In this document: in pieces, positions 48,591 through 58,041 of the stretch
Layout: each line of letters opens with the position of its first letter
Numbering within the stretch: position 1 is the first letter of the stretch
Assembly: GCF_023074185.1 (NCBI RefSeq)
Contig: NZ_JADPKY010000194.1
Span: 27,014-91,013, forward strand
Source: Bradyrhizobium sp. 132
GTDB lineage: Bacteria > Pseudomonadota > Alphaproteobacteria > Rhizobiales > Xanthobacteraceae
Direction: 5' to 3'
Length of the DNA: 64,000 bases
The notes under the pieces: model-generated
The model's database searches: none
What the model saw: the letters and a program-made list of their open reading frames with translations, nothing else
What the model was told of the DNA's origin: nothing
Made by a program: the position numbers and the translations under genes

Positions 48591-49739
48591 TCAGCTGCGA
48601 GGCTCACCGCCCCGCGACGCAAGGCGCTTTGCGGCTTTGCGTTCGGCGACAGCAGCCGTCTTGGTGTTGACGGTCGGCTCGGCCGACATGCCGGGGCGAA
48701 GCAGGCCGGCCAATTTGTGATCGTCGAGCACGATCTTGACCGGCACGCGCTGCACGATCTTGGTGAAGTTGCCAGTGGCGTTGTCAGGCGGCAGCAGCGC
48801 GAACTCGAGGCCGCTTGCCGGCGACAGGCTATCGATACGGCCGCGCAGTTTGGTGCCGTGGAAGCTGTCGATGGTCAGCTCGACCGGCTGGCCGCTGCGC
48901 ACAAACGTGAGCTGGGTCTCCTTGAAATTGGCGACGACATACACTGCATCGAGTGGCACCACCGCCATCAACTGCGTGCCGGCCTGCACGAACTGTCCGA
49001 CCCGGAGCGAGCGTGCACCGACCGTGCCGTCGACCGGCGCGGTGACGGCGGTGTAGGAGAGATTCAAGGCTGCCTGCTGCTCCGCCGCACTGGCGCGACC
49101 GCGCTGCGCGACCGCCTGCGCCCGCTGGGTAGTGAGCACGTCGACCTTGCGCTCGGCCGCCAGCAAGCCGGCCTTCGCGTGCTGCAATTGTGCGTTGCTG
49201 GCACGAAGCGCCGCGTCTGTCTGCTGGGCGCGCTGCACCGTGCCGGAACCGGTCTTCATCAGGCCGTCGTAGCGGACCTGCTCTTCCCGCGCGAACTTCA
49301 GGTTGGCATCGGCGGCGGCGATATCGGCGGCGCCTTGTTCGATGATCGGCTGTTGCAGGGCGATCTGGGCGTCGAGATTGCGCACCGCCGCTTCCGCCGC
49401 GGCGACGTCCGCCTGGGCCTGGCTGAGCGCCGCGCGAAAATCGCGATCGTCGATCTTCGCCAGCAGCTGGCCGGCCGTCACCGGCTGGTTGTCGTTTACC
49501 AGCACCTGCGCGATGTAGCCGGAGACCTTCGGCGCGATGATCGTCGAGTCGGCTTTGACATAGGCGTCGTCGGTGGTTTCCAGGTAGCGGCCGGTGGTGA
49601 GGTAGTAGTGGCCGAAATCGGTAGCCGCAGCGACGCCGAGCGCCGCGGCCAGCGCCAGCGCTGCACGCTTGATTGCCTGACGTGATGGACGAAGGCCGGT
49701 TTTGGCTTTTTGCTCAGAGGCATAGGAAAGTGTCGACAT
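48591..49739 (-). CDS. HlyD/EmrA-type membrane fusion protein
   Basis: A 382-residue periplasmic adaptor. One N-terminal membrane segment (AALALAAALGVAAATDFGHY) is followed by a biotinyl-lipoyl half (VNDNQPVTAGQLLAKIDDRD), a long alpha-hairpin (~105-215) and the return half with YTAVTAPVDGTVGARSLRVG and a beta-barrel (VVANFKETQLTFVRSGQPVE). It is the partner of the EmrB-like protein. The ATG at 49739 is used. Confidence 0.9.
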   Translation of the reverse strand: MSTLSYASEQKAKTGLRPSRQAIKRAALALAAALGVAAATDFGHYYLTTGRYLETTDDAYVKADSTIIAPKVSGYIAQVLVNDNQPVTAGQLLAKIDDRDFRAALSQAQADVAAAEAAVRNLDAQIALQQPIIEQGAADIAAADANLKFAREEQVRYDGLMKTGSGTVQRAQQTDAALRASNAQLQHAKAGLLAAERKVDVLTTQRAQAVAQRGRASAAEQQAALNLSYTAVTAPVDGTVGARSLRVGQFVQAGTQLMAVVPLDAVYVVANFKETQLTFVRSGQPVELTIDSFHGTKLRGRIDSLSPASGLEFALLPPDNATGNFTKIVQRVPVKIVLDDHKLAGLLRPGMSAEPTVNTKTAAVAERKAAKRLASRGGEPRS

Positions 49740-49773
49740 GGCGTTCTCCGAAACCTGCAGGTGGTGCTAAAGT

Positions 49774-50949
49774 TCAGTCGTGGCGATGGACGTCGTGCGT
49801 GATCATGCCAAGTTCCGGAGGCGGCCGGTCGAGACGTCGTGGCTCGGCCAGCGTGCGGCGGATGTCCTCCAGCCCGCTCTGCCAATGCTTGCGCATCGCG
49901 CTCAACCCGAACTCGTAATCCCTGGAATGGCCCTCGTAGATCTTGGATTGGTAGATCAGGTGGACAATGTTGTAGGCGCGATGGCGGGCCAGATCGGCGA
50001 TGGCGCGGATTTCCGGATCATTCTTTGCGCTTGCCGGCAGTTTCTCCATCGTCCGCTGCAACGCCTGACGCATCTTCTGCATCCGCATCATGTGATCCGT
50101 AATGGCGCGCGTCCGACTCGAATATTGAATGTCCTTCTGCCGGCTCGACACTTCCATCAGGTCATAGGGAACGCGGCCCATCGCCGACCAGAGATCGATC
50201 TGGAATGTCAGGGTGTCGCGCGGTTCGCCCGACAGCACGCGGGAGAGAGGCGTGTTCGAGACCACGCCGCCATCCCAATAGTGCTCGCCGTCAATTTCGA
50301 CGGCCGGGAATCCCGGCGGCAGGGCGCCGGAAGCCATGAAATGCTTCGGTCCTAGCCGGCGTTCGGCGGTGTCAAAATAGGTCAGGTTGCCGGTGCGAAC
50401 ATTGACAGCGCCAACGCTGACGCGCATTTCGCCGGAGTTCAGCCGATCGAAGTCGACGATTCGCTCCAGCGTCTGCTGCAATGGCGCCGTGTCGTAGAAG
50501 CTGGTTGCGGCATCGCCCGAGAACGGCGACCAGAGCGGTGAAGGGAAGCGTGGCTTGAAGAAGCCGGGCTGGCCCTGGACCAGGGCCCTCGTCGCCGCCA
50601 TCGCGTTGCGCACCGAGTTGATGTCGAATGCAAAGGGCAGGGCATTGGCCAACCCTTCGCCGGCGGGCCACTCTATCGAAAACGCACAGATCGTTTCCCA
50701 GAATTCGCGCAGCCGTTGCACGCGTTCGCCATCAGGCGAGCCGGCGATGATGGCGGCGTTGAGGGCGCCGATTGAAATGCCGGCCAACCAGTTCGGCCGT
50801 ATGCCCGCCTCGTGCAGGCCCTCATAGACACCGGCCTGGTAGGCGCCAAGCGCTCCGCCGCCCTGCAGCACCAAAGCGACGACATCGTACGGCAGCGATT
50901 TGGTTTGCTGCGCCATAGGATTGATTTGCTCGCGTATCACGTTCAGCAT
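49774..50949 (-). CDS. Patatin-like phospholipase with DUF3734-type C-terminus
   Basis: A 391-residue protein. ALVLQGGGALGAYQAGVYEG is the oxyanion Gly loop, WLAGISIGALNAAIIAGSPD has the nucleophile Ser (GxSxG), and HYWDGGVVSNTPLSRVLSG has the catalytic Asp (DGG). The C-terminal ~150 residues (RTRAITDHMMRMQKMRQALQ) match the extension seen in patatins next to hydroxybutyrate dehydrogenase genes. It may act on lipids or polyhydroxyalkanoate-related substrates. The ATG at 50949 is chosen; later ATGs are possible. Confidence 0.86.
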   Translation of the reverse strand: MLNVIREQINPMAQQTKSLPYDVVALVLQGGGALGAYQAGVYEGLHEAGIRPNWLAGISIGALNAAIIAGSPDGERVQRLREFWETICAFSIEWPAGEGLANALPFAFDINSVRNAMAATRALVQGQPGFFKPRFPSPLWSPFSGDAATSFYDTAPLQQTLERIVDFDRLNSGEMRVSVGAVNVRTGNLTYFDTAERRLGPKHFMASGALPPGFPAVEIDGEHYWDGGVVSNTPLSRVLSGEPRDTLTFQIDLWSAMGRVPYDLMEVSSRQKDIQYSSRTRAITDHMMRMQKMRQALQRTMEKLPASAKNDPEIRAIADLARHRAYNIVHLIYQSKIYEGHSRDYEFGLSAMRKHWQSGLEDIRRTLAEPRRLDRPPPELGMITHDVHRHD

Positions 50950-50980
50950 CGCCAAGACTCCCTGCATTGCGACTGACCGA

Positions 50981-51781
50981 TCAGCCGGCATTCGCTTCGG
51001 TTAAGACTTCCGAGCCAGTCCCGCGCCGACGCATGGCCGCGCCAAGTGCCAGATAGTCGTGAACCACCGTGCCAAGCCCGAGGGTCAGGTCGGCAACAAC
51101 GTGCTTGGCCGACAGCACTTGCAGGACCGGCAATTCGGCGACGGGAGCCAGGGCATGCGAGTAGAGGTTGAGCGCTGCGGGCCCGGTCCATGCGCCCTTC
51201 ACGGTGATGTCTTCAAGATGGAAGCGCACCAGCTCGCAGATGCGCGGCGTACCGTCGACATGTGGAATGATCTTGAGCAAGAAGTTGGGTCCGGCGAGCT
51301 TCCTCGCTTCGGCCGCGGGGTCGAGAGCGCGATGCTTGTAGCCCATGGTGCCTGTCGCGATGCGGACCGAGCCGTAGTTCAAGGTGCCGACCAGCGTGTC
51401 GATCTCGACGGCGAGCTTCGGTTGCGCCAGTTTCTTGGGAAAGCCCCACAGTTCACGTCCTCCGGCAATCGGCGGATGATCGTTGAGAAACATCTGATGG
51501 GTAAAGCTGCCGACCTGACCCTGGTAGGAAACCGGAATGACCTGACCGCTTTCGGTGTAGTCGCCGAACCCGGTCGAGTCGGGCATGCGGATGAACTCGT
51601 AGTTCACCACCGGCTCGGTAAGCTCGAGCGGTTCGGGCACTATGCGGCGCAGCGCCTCCGGATCCGTCCGGTACTGGATGATGAAGTACTCGCGGTTGAC
51701 GAAGCGGTAGGGACCGGGTGGAAAAGCCGGGTTAGTCAACGGCATCGCGAACGCTGTCGTGCGGACGGTCTCGTGTTTCAT
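50981..51781 (-). CDS. adc: Acetoacetate decarboxylase
   Basis: A 266-residue protein. NREYFIIQYRTDPEALRRIV starts the fold, HQMFLNDHPPIAGGRELWGF is followed by PKKLAQPKL, which holds the Schiff-base Lys and its neighbour, and the end has KGAWTGPAALNLYSHALAPV. It converts acetoacetate to acetone and CO2. The start at ATG 51781 is chosen over 51796. It lies 31 bases upstream of the patatin gene and heads a minus-strand run ending in 3-hydroxybutyrate dehydrogenase. Confidence 0.88.
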   Translation of the reverse strand: MKHETVRTTAFAMPLTNPAFPPGPYRFVNREYFIIQYRTDPEALRRIVPEPLELTEPVVNYEFIRMPDSTGFGDYTESGQVIPVSYQGQVGSFTHQMFLNDHPPIAGGRELWGFPKKLAQPKLAVEIDTLVGTLNYGSVRIATGTMGYKHRALDPAAEARKLAGPNFLLKIIPHVDGTPRICELVRFHLEDITVKGAWTGPAALNLYSHALAPVAELPVLQVLSAKHVVADLTLGLGTVVHDYLALGAAMRRRGTGSEVLTEANAG

Positions 51782-51897
51782 CGTGGTGAACTCCAAAAGG
51801 GTTTTGGGTGAACGGGCCGCGCGCCGGTGCTGGAAACGCGGCCCGTATCGGATGAAGCGCTCACTACGCGCTCTGGTTCGGCCTATCCAACAAGCGA

Positions 51898-52809
51898 TCA
51901 GTAGTCCCAGATGGCCGGTACCCAGCGAAAGGCGTCGCCAGCGACCGCGACATGGCCGACAGACGGGAATGGCATGTGAGTGGCCACCAACACCCCGCCG
52001 GTCGTCGCCAGTTCCCGCAAAAGACGGATACGAACGCGGGCGGCCTCCTCGGGGTCGTGTTCGAAGCCGTTGTACCAGTTGGGGTGTTCGAACCCGACTG
52101 CGAACACGAGGTCGCCGGCGAACGTCAGGCGGTCGTCGCCGGACGCCAGGCGGATCACGCTGTGCCCGGGGGTGTGGCCGCCGGTGCGATGGATGACTAC
52201 CCCCGGCGCCACCTCGTACTCCTCCTCGAAGAGCCGCAGCTGGCTGCTGTACTCTTTCACGAACCGTTTGGCCGTGTTCCGAAGCGCGTCCGGGAAGCCC
52301 GGCGGCATGGAGACGCGGGAGAAATCGGGCGACTCCCAGAACTTTACCTCGGCCGCCGCCACGTGAATCCGCAGGTCCGGACGCAGCTGGTCCTTCACCC
52401 CGTCGACGAGCAGCCCGCCAACGTGGTCCATGTGCATGTGGGTAAGCACCACGTCGGTCACGGATGCGAGATCGATGCCGGCGGCCTTCAGTCGATGGAT
52501 CAACTGCCCGGCCCGCGGCAAGGGGAACTCCGCCCCCATCCCAGCGTCGATGAGTATAGTCTGGCCGCCGCTACGCACCACGACCACGTTCAGCGCCCAA
52601 TCGAACGCGTCCGGCGGCAGGAAATTGTCCTTCAGCCAGGCCGCGCGGACGGCCGGTTCGGCGTTGTGGGCCAACATCGCGCCCGGCAGCGTTAGCACCC
52701 CATCGCTGACCACTAGCACATCAATCTCGCCGATCTTCAGGGCGTAGCGCGACGGTACCAACTCGTCGGATCTCGGTGTAACCGGGTGTGAGGTCGTGTG
52801 CAGGTTCAT
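51898..52809 (-). CDS. MBL-fold metallohydrolase
   Basis: A 303-residue metallo-beta-lactamase-fold enzyme. VVVRSGGQTILIDAGMGAEF precedes the metal motif VLTHMHMDHVGGLLVDGVKD (H-x-H-x-D-H); later ligands are in HRTGGHTPGHSVIRL, TFAGDLVFAVGFEHPNW and THMPFPSVGHVAV. It resembles the group containing quinolone-signal and methyl-parathion-type hydrolases. The ATG at 52809 is chosen because AGGAG is six bases upstream. The substrate is unknown. Confidence 0.86.
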   Translation of the reverse strand: MNLHTTSHPVTPRSDELVPSRYALKIGEIDVLVVSDGVLTLPGAMLAHNAEPAVRAAWLKDNFLPPDAFDWALNVVVVRSGGQTILIDAGMGAEFPLPRAGQLIHRLKAAGIDLASVTDVVLTHMHMDHVGGLLVDGVKDQLRPDLRIHVAAAEVKFWESPDFSRVSMPPGFPDALRNTAKRFVKEYSSQLRLFEEEYEVAPGVVIHRTGGHTPGHSVIRLASGDDRLTFAGDLVFAVGFEHPNWYNGFEHDPEEAARVRIRLLRELATTGGVLVATHMPFPSVGHVAVAGDAFRWVPAIWDY

Positions 52810-52904
52810 GTTCGTCTCCTGTTTCATGGTGAAGGTTGCTGGCTGGATTCGGTTGAGCAGGCCGCGCAGCCAGCTCGTCGCGCGGCCCGTCTCGCGTGAA
52901 GCAC

Positions 52905-54110
52905 CTACACTTCTGTCACGTGCTCCGGATCGGCCGAAGCCAGGGCCGCGGCGCGTTCGGCGCGCGGCGGATAGATCCAAACGGTGTTGATCTCCTGCTT
53001 GGTCTTCTTGGCGACGTCGCCGACCAGCTCGACTTTCCGCTCCCAGCCCCGCGTGAACAGCGCGCCGGCTTCGCCCAGATCGAGACAGGTAACGTAGACC
53101 TTCTGGTGATATGGCCTCGTCGGCACGCCGAGCAGTTCGGCGGCTGCGTTGTTGCCGGCAAAGGCGCCCATCCGCGTCGCGTGCTGGCACGACATCAGCG
53201 CGTAATTGCCGACATCATCGCTTGCCGCCCTTGCGGCATCGCCGGTGGCGAACACGCCGGGTACCGACGGCACGCGCAGGTCACGATCGACCAGCAGGCG
53301 GCCGAAATTGTCGCGCTCGCCGGGGATCTGCTGGGTCAATGGTGCTGCGCGAATGCCGGCCGCCCAGATCACGGTCTCGGTTTCGATGTGTTCGCCATCG
53401 GAAAGCGTGACGCCGGATTTGTCCAGCGAGGCGACGCCGGCGCCGAGCCGGGTCTCCACGCCGAGCTTGCGCAGGGCGTCCTCAATGACAGGACGGGGGC
53501 CTTCGCCCATATCGGGTGCGATCGCCTTGTTGCGCTCGACGATGATGACGCGCGTCTTGGCATCCTTGCCGAGGATTTCGCGCAGCCGCGTGGGCATCTC
53601 GGTGGCCGCCTCGATACCGGTGAAACCGCCGCCGGCAACGACGACCGTGTCGCGTCCGTTCACCGCCGGCCGTTTCGCAAGGCCGTGCAGATGCTTGTCG
53701 AGGGCGATCGCATCATCGAGCGAGTCGACGCTGAAGCCGTGTTCGGCAAGGCCGGGAATGCTGGGGCGGAACAGCCGGCTGCCGGTGGCCACGACCAGCC
53801 GGTCGTAGGACAGGCTCTTCTTCGCACCCTTGGCGGCGACGATGCCCACCGTGCGGGCTTTGGTGTCGATGGTCTCGGCGCTACCTTGCACATAGACGAC
53901 GTCGATCGCCTTGAGCACATCCAGCAGCGGCGCTGTCAGGGTTTCGGGCTTCGGTTCGTAAAGCCGCGGGCGAACCACCAGCGTCGGCTCTGGTGCGACC
54001 AGCGCGATCTCGAGTTGTTCTGGTGAAACGCCCTGGATATCGCGCAGGCGGGCGGCGGAAAGTGCAGCGTACATGCCGGCGAAGCCGGCGCCTATGATGA
54101 TAAGTCGCAT
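52905..54110 (-). CDS. NAD(P)/FAD-dependent oxidoreductase (NDH-2-like)
   Basis: A 401-residue flavoprotein. LIIIGAGFAGMYAALSAARL is the FAD-binding Rossmann motif, VVATGSRLF follows, TVVVAGGGFTGIEAATEMPT is the NAD(P)-binding motif, and SVPGVFATGDAARA is the second FAD motif. It resembles type II NADH dehydrogenases and related quinone oxidoreductases but lacks an obvious membrane anchor. It is followed downstream by the MBL-fold gene on the same strand. Confidence 0.87.
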   Translation of the reverse strand: MRLIIIGAGFAGMYAALSAARLRDIQGVSPEQLEIALVAPEPTLVVRPRLYEPKPETLTAPLLDVLKAIDVVYVQGSAETIDTKARTVGIVAAKGAKKSLSYDRLVVATGSRLFRPSIPGLAEHGFSVDSLDDAIALDKHLHGLAKRPAVNGRDTVVVAGGGFTGIEAATEMPTRLREILGKDAKTRVIIVERNKAIAPDMGEGPRPVIEDALRKLGVETRLGAGVASLDKSGVTLSDGEHIETETVIWAAGIRAAPLTQQIPGERDNFGRLLVDRDLRVPSVPGVFATGDAARAASDDVGNYALMSCQHATRMGAFAGNNAAAELLGVPTRPYHQKVYVTCLDLGEAGALFTRGWERKVELVGDVAKKTKQEINTVWIYPPRAERAAALASADPEHVTEV

Positions 54111-54224
54111 GTGTTCTCTCCTGTGGGTTGGTACTCTCGAAAATCCGCGCGCTACCGCTGCTGCGGCTCAATGGCGGCAGCGATCGACGACGACGCGAAG
54201 ACGTGGAACGAAGACGCCGGGCTG

Positions 54225-54548
54225 TTATGGCGGTGAGCAGTCCGGCATGAGTGGCGTTGCCATGGGGCGTTCACATGCTGCGCGGCAGCTTCTGGAGCTG
54301 AGTGACGGGCCGCGCTGAAACACGAGCGAGTGAGCGTGCTTCGCAAGCGAATGGATTGGCACGCTGTCCTTGATCATGATGGAAAGCATTGGGCTGGTGG
54401 TGTGAGCGGCTTGCGCCGCATTTTCCGCCTCGTCGCCGGTGGCCGATGTGAAGCGAACCGTCAATGAAAGCCCGTACATGAGGGCACTCGCGACGACCCT
54501 GCGTCGTGATGTGATGGCATGTGGGCCGATTAAATTCTTCCAGGCCAT
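54225..54548 (-). CDS. Small hypothetical protein upstream of the NDH-2-like gene
   Basis: A 107-residue frame with a strong GGGAG site seven bases before ATG 54548. The N-terminal part (AWKNLIGPHAITSRRRVVAS) is basic, followed by a moderately hydrophobic stretch; the C-terminal half is Ser/Pro/Cys-rich and less convincing. It lies between the AraC gene and the flavoprotein gene, so it may be a regulated small protein. Function unknown. Confidence 0.45.
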   Translation of the reverse strand: MAWKNLIGPHAITSRRRVVASALMYGLSLTVRFTSATGDEAENAAQAAHTTSPMLSIMIKDSVPIHSLAKHAHSLVFQRGPSLSSRSCRAACERPMATPLMPDCSPP

Positions 54549-54654
54549 TGTCTGTCTCCCTGGTTGTTGGTGTGAGCAACGCGATGGTCTTTATCTAACG
54601 GACCAAACCAGTGGCTGCCCCAGAGCGATTGCCGTACCTGTCGAGCGATTGCTG

Positions 54655-55602
54655 CTAACGCCTGCGCCGCCGCCAATCGCTCGGGGTTTCGCCGGTCAAC
54701 TTCCGGAACGCCGCAGCGAAAGCTGTTTGCGACGCATAGCCAAGCGCGGCTGCGACCGAGACGACTGATGCGTCGGTGTCGCGCAGCATGTTCATGGCCT
54801 GCTCGAGCCGGTGTTGGCGCAGCCAGGCGTGAGGCGAAAGCCCGGTGCTTTCCTTGAAGGCACGGCAGAAGTGGAAGCGTGACAGGCCGGCATCGGACGC
54901 CAGTGCCGCGAGCGAGACGTCCGCATCGCTGTCCGAGCGCAGGCGTTCGATGGCGCGGAGCAGGGCCTTCGGCGCCAGCCCACCCATGGTCGGCTGGATC
55001 GTGGTTGGCGAGCCGCTGTGCGCAGCCAGAACTCGCGTGGTCAGGAGGTCTATCAGCTGGTGCCTGAACAGCGTGTCCAGGGCCCCATTGCCCTCCAGGG
55101 AATCGGCCGCGCTCAGGAGCAATCGGGACGTAATGGGGTCGGGATGCGCCGTTCGCTCCAGGAGATCGATCGGGCTGGCGGTCTCGGCTTCCCGGGCAAC
55201 GCGCTCGAGCATCGTGTGCGGAAGATAGAGCTGAACGACATCGACAGGTTTCGGAATATCCCATCGGGAGCTTGATCCTTCCGGAATGATTATCATGACC
55301 CCGGGACGAAACGTTCCAATCGCAACCGATCGTCCTGACCGCCGCTCCATGCGCTGCACCGAGCCGTTGTAAGCCATGATGACATGGTGGCTCATGGGCT
55401 CGACGACGTCGTGCAATGGGTCATGTTTCCAGTGGGCGATCCCGGCACCGGAGGCGTCCAAAGCCATGCGAAATGGTTCGGTCCCAAGCACGCGCGCCAT
55501 CTCCGCCTCCGCACGCCGGTCGGCATTTGGCAGCTCGTTCCGGCGCGCCTCGGGCGCGGCTGGCAGAGTTTCCGACGGATCCCGCAAGATTTGCTTGCTC
55601 AT
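54655..55602 (-). CDS. AraC-family transcriptional regulator
   Basis: A 315-residue regulator. The N-terminal ~200 residues are a cupin-like sensing domain. Two HTH units follow: VSLAALASDAGLSRFHFCRA, then FKESTGLSPHAWLRQHRLEQ, and ASVVSVAAALGYASQTAFAA, then FRKLTGETPSDWRRRRR. The gene stands upstream of the small protein, flavoprotein and MBL-fold genes on the same strand and may control them; this is inference. ATG 55602. Confidence 0.87.
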   Translation of the reverse strand: MSKQILRDPSETLPAAPEARRNELPNADRRAEAEMARVLGTEPFRMALDASGAGIAHWKHDPLHDVVEPMSHHVIMAYNGSVQRMERRSGRSVAIGTFRPGVMIIIPEGSSSRWDIPKPVDVVQLYLPHTMLERVAREAETASPIDLLERTAHPDPITSRLLLSAADSLEGNGALDTLFRHQLIDLLTTRVLAAHSGSPTTIQPTMGGLAPKALLRAIERLRSDSDADVSLAALASDAGLSRFHFCRAFKESTGLSPHAWLRQHRLEQAMNMLRDTDASVVSVAAALGYASQTAFAAAFRKLTGETPSDWRRRRR

Positions 55603-55829
55603 CGACTGTGCTCACGTTGTGGCGGCAGGCGTCCGAACCAATGAGGCGCGACACTGCTGCCTCATATGACGGAAAACGCCGGCTGACGGAATCGTGCCGC
55701 GGGCCTGGTCTGGCAGGATCGGCGGATAGATTGACCTGTACCTTGGGATAGTACTGATGGGAGCGTGTCATCACGTAGAACCGCATCAGCGAAGCGGAAG
55801 CTTACGAATGCTTCGGGCGAACGAACTCG
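55603..55829. other. Gap upstream of the AraC regulator
   Basis: No gene is seen. It should hold the AraC promoter. Open frames across it are shadows. Confidence 0.3.
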
Positions 55830-56285
55830 CCAGTGCGGGAATCGAGCCCGCGACCATTGGCGCCGGAAGCGAGAAGCGAAAATATGCGCCGTCGTTCGGA
55901 CGGTCCGAACCCTGGATGCGGCCGCCTTGCGCCCTAATGATCGACTGGCAAATGGCGAGGCCAACGCCAATCGCAGCATCCTTGATGCTGAAAAGAGCTT
56001 TCGAAAATATGCTCCACGTTGCGGTCGGCGATGCCAAGGCCATTGTCAAAAACAGAAAAGACGACCGCCCCGTCTTCATCGAACCGAGTCCGGATGCCGA
56101 CCAGGTGCGTTGGCTGTCCCGACTGTGTGATCGCCTAGACGCTGTTGACCAGCAGGTCGATTATCACTTGCTGCAACTCAACCCGTTCGCCTGTCACGCG
56201 TGGAACCGTGGCGCCATATCTGTCGACACAGTGATCCACTTCGAGAACATTGCATCAGGTTCGGAGGCTCAATACGTGGTCAGTC
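55830..56285 (-). pseudogene. Decayed histidine-kinase ATPase domain
   Basis: On the minus strand ERVELQQVIIDLLVNSV, then a stop, then AITQSGQPTHLVGIRTRFDE, DGAVVFSVFDNGLGIADRNV, EHIFESSF follow in one frame; the end moves to another frame (LFSIKDAAIGVGLAICQSII; RAQGGRIQGSDRPNDGAYFR). These are the N, G1 and G2 boxes of a kinase ATPase domain with a stop codon and a frameshift. It lies just downstream of the intact kinase at 56286 and has the same domain order, so it may be the rest of a duplicate. Confidence 0.65.
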
Positions 56286-58028
56286 CTAGCAGTCCGAATT
56301 TATAGGAACTGTGAACTGAAACACCGCACCTGTCGGTACGTTTGCCGTCGCCCACAATCGTCCTCCGTGATCCTCGACGATCGAACGGCAGATGGATAGT
56401 CCCATCCCCAGGCCGCTCGACTTCGTCGTATAAAATGCCTCGAAGGCTCGCTCGATAGCGCCTTCTGATAGCCCCGGGCCAGAGTCTCGCACCCCAACGA
56501 GGACGTAGTCAGCTTCACCCTGGGTGCTGATTTGTAATTCCCGACTGTCGTCGCTCATTTGGCTCATCGCTTCGACTGCATTTACGATCAAGTTCAGCAT
56601 GACCTGTTGAATCTGGACCCGGCTGCCATGAATGACAGGTAAACCCTCCGCCAGTTGAGTCCGCACTTGAACCCCGTTTTTCAACGCTTCCCCGCGCGTC
56701 AGTCCGATAACTTCCGAAATAGCTTCATTGATCTCCAAGCGATCTTTTCGCACGGGCTCCTTCCTAACCAAGGCGTGGGTCCGGTCGACAACTTCACTGA
56801 CCCGCATGCCGTTCTTCACAGCTCGGTCTATTGCCTTTTTCGCCTTCTCAACATCTGGCTGCTGGCGAGTGAGGAAGCGCTGAGCGGTTTGGGTGTTCAG
56901 CAGTGCGGCCGTGATCGGCTGCTTGACTTCATGCGTAATAGACGCCGCAAGTTGGCCCAAAGTTGCCAGCCGATTAGCGTGGGCCAATTCCATCTGCATG
57001 TTGCGGAATCGTCGCTCATTCTCACGCGCTTCTGCTTCTGCCCGCTTACGCTCGGTTAAATCGAGCACAAATGCGACGCCCTGGCCCTCTGTCCCTTCAA
57101 GGTTCGCGACGCCGATCAACACTGGAATACGGCTGCTATCCTTCCGGATATACTCCTTTTCAAAGGGCTGCACGGCTCTCCTATTCTTTAGCTCGGATAT
57201 GACCTGCGCGTCGCGATCGCGCCATTCAGGGGGCGTCATGTCCGCCCAGTTCACTCGACCGGACAGGAGATCGTGCTGATCATATCCAACTATGCGAAGA
57301 TACTCACTGTTGGCGTCAAGAATCTGACCCTCCACATTCCAGATGACGATGCCGATGATGTTGGAATCGACGAGGCGGCGAATTTTCACCTCACGTTGTT
57401 CAATCTCTCGCTGCATGGTTGCAATGGATTTCAAGTCTGCCTGCAACACGTCACGCCACTGCAACAGCAGCCTGAGATAGAGCTGGCTGTATTCGTTGCT
57501 TTTCCTGTCGAGAACACAAATCGTTCCAAATATCTCGCCGTCGGGCCAACTGATCGGCACACCGAGGTAAGAGATCATTCCTAGTTTGATGTCGGGGTTT
57601 GTTTTCCATGCCTCATCCTGCAGAGCGTCCGGGACAATTAATGGTCGGCGGGTGTTCATTACAGTCTCACAATAGAGTCCTGTATTGAGACACGCGGCCT
57701 CGTCCGGTTCGTAAGGATTTCCTTTAGACTCGCTGGAAATGAAGACTTTGATATTTGGCGGCTCTACCCTCATGATCAAGGCGGAGGGAACACTTAGAAT
57801 ATCGGCCAGAAGATCTACGATCTCCTGCCATTTTCGCATGACTTCCGCGGGTACCTTCAGACTGTTGAGCACGTCCACCTCGACACTCATATCCGTTGCG
57901 CGCAGGTCATCCGAACGTGACTTGCCGTATAGCGGACGCATTACGCTCTCGGACGCGAAATCCGACAAATCGGCAGAGAGGCCGACGGCGCGTCCGTCTG
58001 CTACCGCCTTGTGAATGGGGCTGACCAT
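56286..58028 (-). CDS. GAF-PAS sensor histidine kinase (FixL-like transmitter)
   Basis: A 580-residue soluble kinase. Residues ~60-205 form a GAF domain (LADILSVPSALIMRVEPPNI; GMISYLGVPISWPDGEIFGT). Residues ~215-335 form a PAS-PAC unit (RRLVDSNIIGIVIWNVEGQI). The phosphoacceptor box is LGQLAASITHEVKQPITAAL, followed by QQVMLNLIVNAVEAMSQ (N box) and DSGPGLSEGA / GLGMGLSICRSIVEDHGGRL (G boxes). No haem-binding His pattern was checked. Two response-regulator genes lie just upstream on the same strand and are the likely partners. Confidence 0.88.
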   Translation of the reverse strand: MVSPIHKAVADGRAVGLSADLSDFASESVMRPLYGKSRSDDLRATDMSVEVDVLNSLKVPAEVMRKWQEIVDLLADILSVPSALIMRVEPPNIKVFISSESKGNPYEPDEAACLNTGLYCETVMNTRRPLIVPDALQDEAWKTNPDIKLGMISYLGVPISWPDGEIFGTICVLDRKSNEYSQLYLRLLLQWRDVLQADLKSIATMQREIEQREVKIRRLVDSNIIGIVIWNVEGQILDANSEYLRIVGYDQHDLLSGRVNWADMTPPEWRDRDAQVISELKNRRAVQPFEKEYIRKDSSRIPVLIGVANLEGTEGQGVAFVLDLTERKRAEAEARENERRFRNMQMELAHANRLATLGQLAASITHEVKQPITAALLNTQTAQRFLTRQQPDVEKAKKAIDRAVKNGMRVSEVVDRTHALVRKEPVRKDRLEINEAISEVIGLTRGEALKNGVQVRTQLAEGLPVIHGSRVQIQQVMLNLIVNAVEAMSQMSDDSRELQISTQGEADYVLVGVRDSGPGLSEGAIERAFEAFYTTKSSGLGMGLSICRSIVEDHGGRLWATANVPTGAVFQFTVPINSDC

Positions 58029-58041
58029 CGGAAGGCCTCTC

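Noticed and set aside
52896..54026. 376-residue plus-strand frame opposite the flavoprotein
   Set aside because: Antisense shadow; the minus frame has FAD and NAD motifs.
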